From Salinibacterium sp. TMP30 (GTDB lineage: Bacteria > Actinomycetota > Actinomycetes > Actinomycetales > Microbacteriaceae): a DNA stretch of 64,000 bases. The notes under the pieces were generated by a model, which was not told where the DNA came from, did not search any database, and saw nothing but the letters and a program-made list of their open reading frames with translations. Below are positions 59,172 to 64,000 of the stretch, in pieces. The stretch lies in NCBI RefSeq assembly GCF_038397785.1, contig NZ_CP151642.1, positions 310,001-374,000 of the forward strand, in the 5' to 3' direction. The position numbers were made by a program, and so were the translations under genes. Numbering within the stretch: the stretch's first letter is position 1; the number at the start of each line of letters is the position of its first letter.

Positions 59172-60062
59172 ATGAGGGAGTTTGGTTTTCGGCTGGAGCC
59201 GGTCGATTTCACCGATGTGATTGACCGGGTGCAGAACATCTTCGCTTCACTTTTTCTTGCCCTCCCTAATGTCATTCTCGGAATTGCCGCGTTCCTCCTT
59301 TTCTGGGCAATCTCATGGCTTGTGGCGAAGCTTGTCGGGTTAGCTGTTCGGCGTGCGGGGCGACCCCGTGGGCTCCAGGTGGTGCTGAGCCGTCTTGTCG
59401 GGTGGGGGATTCTCGGGTTCGGGTTGCTGGTGGCGCTCACCATCATCTTTCCCACCATTACGCCGGCATCGCTGTTTGGCACGTTGGGTGTGGGCGGCAT
59501 TGTGATTGGGTTCGCCTTCCGTGACATTTTTCAGAATTTGCTCTCCGGAATCCTGATTCTGTTTACTCGCCCATTTCGGATCGGGGATCAGATTGTGTCG
59601 AACGATCACGAGGGCGAGGTCGTCGATATTTTGGTGCGCGCCACGCTGGTGCGCACCTACGACAACCGTCAGGTGGTCATCCCGAACAGCGAGCTTTACA
59701 CCAAACGTGTGGTCGTGAATACGGCGTACACCACTCGGCGGCTCAGTGTTGAGGTCGGGATCGGGTATGACGACAGCATTGCTGAGGCCCGCATCGTGAT
59801 CCTTAAGGCAATTGCTGCTTTGCCGGGCATCGTCACCGAGCCGGCGCCTACCGTCTTGGTGAGTTCGCTGGGTGATTTCAGCGTAATTCTTGAGGTGCGG
59901 TTCTGGATTAGTCCACCGGATCGTCGCGAAGCGGTGGAGGCCCAAGACCAGGTTCTTGAAGCGATCAAGCGATCCTTGACTGCGGCAGGAATTGAGATGC
60001 CGTTCCCGACCCAGCACATCAAGTTTGACTCGGAACCGGTTCGCACGGAAAGCGACGGTTAG
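59172..60062 (+). CDS. MscS-family mechanosensitive channel
   Basis: 296 residues from ATG at 59172 (GAGGGG upstream); an earlier frame start lacks one. Three membrane helices (about 20-125), the pore helix leading into GTLGVGGIVIGFAFRDIFQN, then the beta domain with FRIGDQIVSNDHEGEVVDIL and RQVVIPNSELYTKRVVVNTA, and the C-terminal alpha/beta domain. Releases solutes on osmotic downshock. Monocistronic. Confidence 0.92.
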   Translation: MREFGFRLEPVDFTDVIDRVQNIFASLFLALPNVILGIAAFLLFWAISWLVAKLVGLAVRRAGRPRGLQVVLSRLVGWGILGFGLLVALTIIFPTITPASLFGTLGVGGIVIGFAFRDIFQNLLSGILILFTRPFRIGDQIVSNDHEGEVVDILVRATLVRTYDNRQVVIPNSELYTKRVVVNTAYTTRRLSVEVGIGYDDSIAEARIVILKAIAALPGIVTEPAPTVLVSSLGDFSVILEVRFWISPPDRREAVEAQDQVLEAIKRSLTAAGIEMPFPTQHIKFDSEPVRTESDG

Positions 60063-60131
60063 TGACCGAACCCGCGTCATTAAGGGGTTATAGGGCGATA
60101 GGCCTCATTTAGGCGGCTGCGTTAAATAGTT

Positions 60132-60167
60132 CGAGGGCCGGTTTCAGAGGCATGAAACCGACCCTCG
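60132..60167. terminator. Hairpin downstream of the MscS gene
   Basis: CGAGGGCCGGTTTC (60132-60145) pairs with GAAACCGACCCTCG (60154-60167), one mismatch in 14, 8-nt loop. About 70 nt after the channel stop. No clean T run. Confidence 0.65.
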
Positions 60168-60334
60168 CCCTTGCACCAAGAGTGTCCTGCAATCACATTC
60201 CGCAGTAGCTGCCACAGCAAACAACTTCTGCTCTATGAATGTATAACGGAAAGATAACGCTGTCTAGTTACCGATCCGTTATTTTTGGAAAATTTTCAAA
60301 AAAGGTTGTCTACCCCGCGGTTTCTGCACCCGAA

Positions 60335-60658
60335 TCAGCTCGCCGAGTCGACCAGTTTCAGCCCGACGACGCATCCGATCAGTCCGACGATGAGCAGAAT
60401 CTTGACCCACGAGATAGCCTCCTCGCCGAACACCATCGCGTACGTCACCGTGAGCGCAGCACCAATGCCCACCCAGACGGCATAGGCGGTGCCTATCGGT
60501 AGTTCGCGCATCGCAAACGCTAGTCCGCCCATGCTTGCGATGAGAGCGACCCCAAAAACGACGCTGGGCCACAGCTTGGTGAAGCCCTCAGATTTGCCGA
60601 GCGCGGTCGCCCAGACAGCTTCGAGTACGCCAGAAAGAATCAGAATAAGCCAGTACAC
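60335..60658 (-). CDS. gdx: SMR-family exporter, Gdx (guanidinium) type
   Basis: 107 residues from a GTG at 60658 preceded by AAGGAG at 6 nt, exactly the usual SMR length; the frame extends 25 codons more, but those are the riboswitch region. Four helices. WLILILSGVLEAVWATALGK has the membrane Glu followed by the Trp three residues on (E-x-x-W), which distinguishes Gdx/SugE guanidinium exporters from EmrE drug pumps. The candidate guanidine-III riboswitch directly upstream supports this substrate. Confidence 0.85.
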   Translation of the reverse strand: MYWLILILSGVLEAVWATALGKSEGFTKLWPSVVFGVALIASMGGLAFAMRELPIGTAYAVWVGIGAALTVTYAMVFGEEAISWVKILLIVGLIGCVVGLKLVDSAS

Positions 60659-60670
60659 AACAGTCTCCTT

Positions 60671-60710
60671 GGCCAGTCGTCGCATACCCGGTACTGATCC
60701 GTCGTCGGGA
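60671..60710 (-). promoter_or_regulatory. Candidate guanidine-III (ykkC-III) riboswitch
   Basis: On the minus strand the leader reads CCCGACGACGGATCAGTACC then GGGTATGCGACGACTGGCC. P1 is CCCG/CGGG, the invariant-looking ACGA follows the 5' arm, and the internal GG(AT)CAGT can pair as a pseudoknot with the 3' ACTGGCC after a GACGA stretch. This is the layout of guanidine-III riboswitches, which are common in Actinobacteria before SMR genes. The 3' pseudoknot strand abuts the ribosome site AAGGAG, as expected for translational control. Confidence 0.7.
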
Positions 60711-60830
60711 GCCGTTGATGCGGCTACCCTCATACGGTATCAAAAGAGCTGTGAATTGGCAGGGCTGCCCGGCCGCGATATCCGATCGCTGCCGCCCGAC
60801 AGCCACGACCCGACCGCTATCGTTTGACTG

Positions 60831-62861
60831 CTACTTCGCGAGCGCGCGCCGAGCAGCGCCAAGCACAGTATCCAGTGTGATCCCGCGACGAGCCATCACC
60901 TGCGCGCCAGAACCAGATTCACCAAACTCTTCAACGCTCACGACTTCACCGTCAAGCCCGACCCAGCGGTACCAGCCGTCACCCCGCCCGGCCTCAACAG
61001 CAACACGGGCGGCGATGGATGTGGGCAGCACTGTTTCCCGATACGCAGCATCACTCGCCGCAAACCACTCAACACTCGGCATCGAAACGACCCGAACACC
61101 GACACCCTCCGCGGCCAGAGCTTCCGCCGCCTCCAGTGCAAGAGATACTTCACTGCCGGTGGCGATGAGCGCGAGATCAAGACCATCACCGTGCTGCCAC
61201 GCAACATAACCGCCATGGGCGACCTTGGCATCCAAGTCGTCTCGCTCAGGCAACACGGGAACATCCTGACGCGAGAAGACCAGCGCCGTGGGTCCAGTAG
61301 ACAGAGTGATCAGGCGCTTCCACACCGACACAACCTCGGCGGCATCCGCGGGGCGCACAACATCAAGACCCGGCACTGTGCGCAGCGACGCAATCTGCTC
61401 CACCGGTTGGTGGGTTGGGCCATCCTCGCCAACAGCAACGCTGTCGTGGGTGAAGACATAAATCACGGGCAACTGCATGAGAGCAGCGAGGCGGATGCTC
61501 GGCCGCATGTAATCGCTGAACACCAAGTAGGTCGACGCAAACGGTCGCCATGGCCCCTGAATCGCAATGCCGTTGAGTATCGCCGCCATGGCGTGCTCGC
61601 GAATTCCAAAGCGAATGAATTCGCCGCCGGGGTTGCTCGCGGTCACGGCGGAGCCGGGCACCTCCACCCCCGTCGATCCTGCCAAGTCTGCCGAGCCACC
61701 CCACAGCGATGACACGTTCTGCAGCACCTTCAGCGCCACACTGTTGAGCTTGCGGGTGGCCGACGCGGTGCCGACCGGCGGAACCTCGATCTCGTTCAGC
61801 GCGCTGAGAGCTGCCGCAGCATCCGGGTTGCGGAATGCGTGCCAAGCTCGCGCCGCCTCAGGTTGGGAAGCCTTCCAGCAGGCGAGCGAAGCGTTCCACT
61901 CGTCTTCGAACACCTGACCGCGGGCGAGAGCGCCACGCGCGAAGGCGAGACCGTCATCAGTCACGAGCGCGTCGAGTGGAGTATCCGGCGCAAAGCCCAG
62001 TGCGGTCTTGATCGCCGAAACCTCCTCCTCACCAAAGCCGCCCGAGTGAGCGGCAGGTTTGCCCGAGAACTCGATCGATGGCGCACCGATCACACTGCGT
62101 ATTGCGACGAAAGTGGGTCGACCATCTCGCGACCGCGCTTCGGAAAGCACTTTCTCAATCTCGTCAAGGTTGCTCGCGTCATCAATCTCAAGCACCCGCC
62201 AGCCATAGGCGGCATAGCGAGCGCGCACATCCTCGCTGAAAGCCGCTTCGCCCGTGGAGTCGATGGTCACGTTGTTGTCATCCCAGATCACGACCAGGTT
62301 GTCGAGGCCGAGAGTGCCCGCCAGGCTCGAGGCCTCGCCGCTGACTCCTTCCTGCATGCAGCCATCGCCGGCGATGGCCCAGATGGTGGGGCTGAGCAGG
62401 TCACTGTCTGGTGCGAACACTGCGCGCTCGCGGCGTGCCGCCAGCGCCATTCCCACGGCCGACGCGACACCCTGCCCGAGCGGTCCGGTGGTCATTTCAA
62501 TGCCGGGGGTGTGACCGAGCTCCGGATGCCCGGGGGTGCGGCTATCGAGGGTGCGACTCTTCGCCAACTCGTCCAGCTGCAGCCCGTATCCCGTCAAAAA
62601 CAGCTGCACATACAGCAGCAGACTGGCGTGACCGGCCGAGAGTACGAGTCGGTCACGGCCGAGCCAGTGGGGGTTGTGGGGGTTATGGCGCAGACTTCGT
62701 TGGTAGAGCACGTGGGCGAGGGGTGCCAGGGCCATCGCTGTTCCACCGTGCCCGTGGCCCTTGGCTTGCACGACGTGGGCGGGAATGCCGATGGCGGCGC
62801 GAACGGAATCTGCTTCCGCAGGCGTGACGTTTCCGAGAAGGGGGAGGCCGTTTTCTGACAT
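60831..62861 (-). CDS. tkt: Transketolase
   Basis: 676 residues from ATG at 62861 (a GTG at 62870 is also possible). N-terminal TPP domain: AKGHGHGGTAMALAPL, 'GPLGQGVASAVGMALAARRE', TPP/Mg motif IAGDGCMQEGVSGEAS...DDN. Middle domain with GGSADLAGST, FIRFGIREHAMAAILNGIA and HDSVAVGEDGPTHQPVEQIA. All active-site His residues are in place. Transfers two-carbon units in the pentose phosphate pathway. Unlike the usual tkt-tal-zwf arrangement, no neighbour of that pathway is seen on its downstream side here; a ROK regulator is divergent. Confidence 0.95.
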   Translation of the reverse strand: MSENGLPLLGNVTPAEADSVRAAIGIPAHVVQAKGHGHGGTAMALAPLAHVLYQRSLRHNPHNPHWLGRDRLVLSAGHASLLLYVQLFLTGYGLQLDELAKSRTLDSRTPGHPELGHTPGIEMTTGPLGQGVASAVGMALAARRERAVFAPDSDLLSPTIWAIAGDGCMQEGVSGEASSLAGTLGLDNLVVIWDDNNVTIDSTGEAAFSEDVRARYAAYGWRVLEIDDASNLDEIEKVLSEARSRDGRPTFVAIRSVIGAPSIEFSGKPAAHSGGFGEEEVSAIKTALGFAPDTPLDALVTDDGLAFARGALARGQVFEDEWNASLACWKASQPEAARAWHAFRNPDAAAALSALNEIEVPPVGTASATRKLNSVALKVLQNVSSLWGGSADLAGSTGVEVPGSAVTASNPGGEFIRFGIREHAMAAILNGIAIQGPWRPFASTYLVFSDYMRPSIRLAALMQLPVIYVFTHDSVAVGEDGPTHQPVEQIASLRTVPGLDVVRPADAAEVVSVWKRLITLSTGPTALVFSRQDVPVLPERDDLDAKVAHGGYVAWQHGDGLDLALIATGSEVSLALEAAEALAAEGVGVRVVSMPSVEWFAASDAAYRETVLPTSIAARVAVEAGRGDGWYRWVGLDGEVVSVEEFGESGSGAQVMARRGITLDTVLGAARRALAK

Positions 62862-62873
62862 ACCTGACACTTT

Positions 62874-62897
62874 GGTCTACATGTGTACTAAAGTCAA
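62874..62897. promoter_or_regulatory. Imperfect palindrome between tkt and the ROK gene
   Basis: CTTTGGTCTACATGTGTACT followed by AAAG: ends CTTT/AAAG, GT/AC pairs and a central ACATGT match in inverted orientation. It lies 13-36 nt before the tkt start and about 75 nt before the ROK start, a likely site for the ROK protein. Confidence 0.5.
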
Positions 62898-62971
62898 CGT
62901 GTGCAGAAAGCTCTGTACAGTCACGAAGTAGACTTTCCGTCACGGTCGGTCACGATGCGGAGGACACAGCT

Positions 62972-64000
62972 ATGGCGCACGTGATCTCAACGGGCTCGGG
63001 CGTTGTTCTCGACCTCATCCGATCCGGTCAAGCGACCACCCGCTCCGACCTCATCATGCGACTTGGCTGGTCGCGCATCACCCTCGCCCGCAGGCTCGAT
63101 GAACTTCTGAACGCCGAAATAATTGTCAGCGCCGGCCAGTCCGATTCTCGAGGCGGCCGTCCACCCGAAGAATTCGTCGTGAACAAAGACGCCGGGTTGT
63201 TGCTTGCGATGGATATCGGCGGCTCCCACTCCCGGCTAGCCATCACCGACCTCGTATCGAACATCCTCCTCGAAGACGAAGCAGACATCGGGCTCAACCA
63301 GGGCCCCGACGACATCTTCGACTGGAGCTGCCAAGTCTTCGACCATCTGCTCGCCAATCTTGGCAAGTCACGGTCGGATGTGCGCGGAATCGGTGTCGGC
63401 GTGCCCGGCCCCGTCGATTCGGCCAGCGGTCGCATCGCGTCACCCCAGCTCAACGCCCAGTGGGCGGATGTCACAGTTAAGGACTACTTTCCCGACGACT
63501 ACCGAGCGGTCTTCGCTGTCGATCGCGACGTGAACATCCTCGCCGTAGGGGAGCATCGCTTGGGGTGGCCAGAATACGACGACGCCATTGTGCTGAAGGT
63601 GGGTATGGGTATCGGCTGCGGACTGGTGTTTGATGGCCGCGTTTATCACGGCACCCGGGGCGGCGCTGGTGACTTGGCGCACTCGCCATCGGGAGGCGCT
63701 GAACTATGCCTGTGTGGCCGCACCGGATGTCTCGATACTGTCGCCAGTGGTCGTGCGATCCAGCGTGAGCTGCACGCGCTCGGGGCAACGGTGCGCACGA
63801 GTGCCGACATTGTGGCGCTCGCCAACAGCGGTCATGAGGGTGTCGCCGAATTGTTGGCAGATGCGGGCAACCACATTGCCGACGCCCTGCTCGATCCGGT
63901 TGCCCTGCTGAATCCCGCTGCTGTCGTGATCGGGGGCAACGTTGCTCAGGCGGGCGCTGTGTTCTTGGATCCGATTCGTGACCGCTTGTTGCGTGAAGCT
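62972..64000 (+). CDS. ROK-family regulator/sugar kinase-like protein, 3' end outside window
   Basis: 343 codons are visible and the frame runs off the window without a stop. From ATG at 62972 with GGAGG 8 nt upstream. N-terminal winged HTH (TTRSDLIMRLGWSRITLARR), then a ROK kinase fold: LLLAMDIGGSHSRLAITDL (phosphate 1), GIGVGVPGPVDSASGRI, and the zinc-binding GAELCLCGRTGCLDTVASGR. The HTH plus ROK layout is that of NagC/XylR-type repressors. It faces away from tkt and may regulate it. Confidence 0.93.
   Translation, partial: MAHVISTGSGVVLDLIRSGQATTRSDLIMRLGWSRITLARRLDELLNAEIIVSAGQSDSRGGRPPEEFVVNKDAGLLLAMDIGGSHSRLAITDLVSNILLEDEADIGLNQGPDDIFDWSCQVFDHLLANLGKSRSDVRGIGVGVPGPVDSASGRIASPQLNAQWADVTVKDYFPDDYRAVFAVDRDVNILAVGEHRLGWPEYDDAIVLKVGMGIGCGLVFDGRVYHGTRGGAGDLAHSPSGGAELCLCGRTGCLDTVASGRAIQRELHALGATVRTSADIVALANSGHEGVAELLADAGNHIADALLDPVALLNPAAVVIGGNVAQAGAVFLDPIRDRLLREA

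Noticed and set aside
1-64000. CRISPR array or restriction/phage-defence cluster
   Set aside because: No regularly spaced repeats were seen. Apart from the AbiE and XRE antitoxin systems, no Cas, restriction or known defence genes were recognised.

Overview
The window is high-GC actinobacterial DNA. Gene styles point to the Micrococcales, most likely Microbacteriaceae: a GH-J/GH91 fructan locus, a MetPS-type NSS transporter, SCO6880-type conjugation genes, two DtxR-type metal boxes and a guanidine-III-like leader. The family assignment is inferred from gene content only. I see no complete tRNA, no rRNA and no CRISPR array.

Layout. (1) 1-3750: end of an amino-acid ABC uptake operon (binding protein, permease-ATPase fusion), a TauE-type carrier and a small cupin. 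(2) 4029-14335: one compact minus-strand type IV secretion/conjugation operon (VirB8-like, M23 peptidase, VirB2-like, VirB6-like, SCO6880, VirB4, ParA-like, VirD4, HNH, DUF4913-like). No relaxase is seen. A two-HTH excisionase-like gene is divergent from it. The module ends at a 3' fragment of tRNA-Arg(ACG) with its terminator (15486-15585), i.e. an attachment-site scar. (3) 15.5-27.7 kb: a scrambled accessory zone bounded by two similar integrase-tail remnants. It holds two two-component systems, an ABC-2 exporter, a full IS3-family element, an IS982-type transposase stub, an ABC ATPase stub, a Fic stub, and two antitoxin genes whose nucleotidyltransferase toxin partners are both broken. (4) 27.7-34.3 kb: an intact sugar operon (lipoprotein, two permeases, LacI regulator, GH-J fructosidase-like enzyme, GH91 enzyme without signal peptide), which I read as import and intracellular breakdown of difructose dianhydrides or related fructans. 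(5) 34.4-47 kb: core-like genes: PPK2, dienelactone hydrolase, GNAT-AAA fusion, SOUL, HPF, a flavin electron-transfer operon (ApbE, FMN-binding protein, ferric-reductase-like) behind a two-component system, flotillin, and an NSS transporter with its MetS subunit. (6) 47.1-57.2 kb: metal homeostasis. A Mn/Fe ABC operon and an MntR/DtxR-type regulator share an identical 20-bp operator. An Fbp-type iron transporter and an adenylation-carrier-acyltransferase fusion protein each carry a DtxR/IdeR-like iron box. (7) 57.2-64 kb: photolyase, MscS channel, an SMR exporter behind a candidate guanidine-III riboswitch, transketolase, and a divergent ROK regulator cut by the window end.

Most notable: the GH91 operon, the iron-box-controlled adenylation/acyltransferase fusion, the repeated MntR operator, the guanidine-III candidate, and the two orphan antitoxins in the scarred island.
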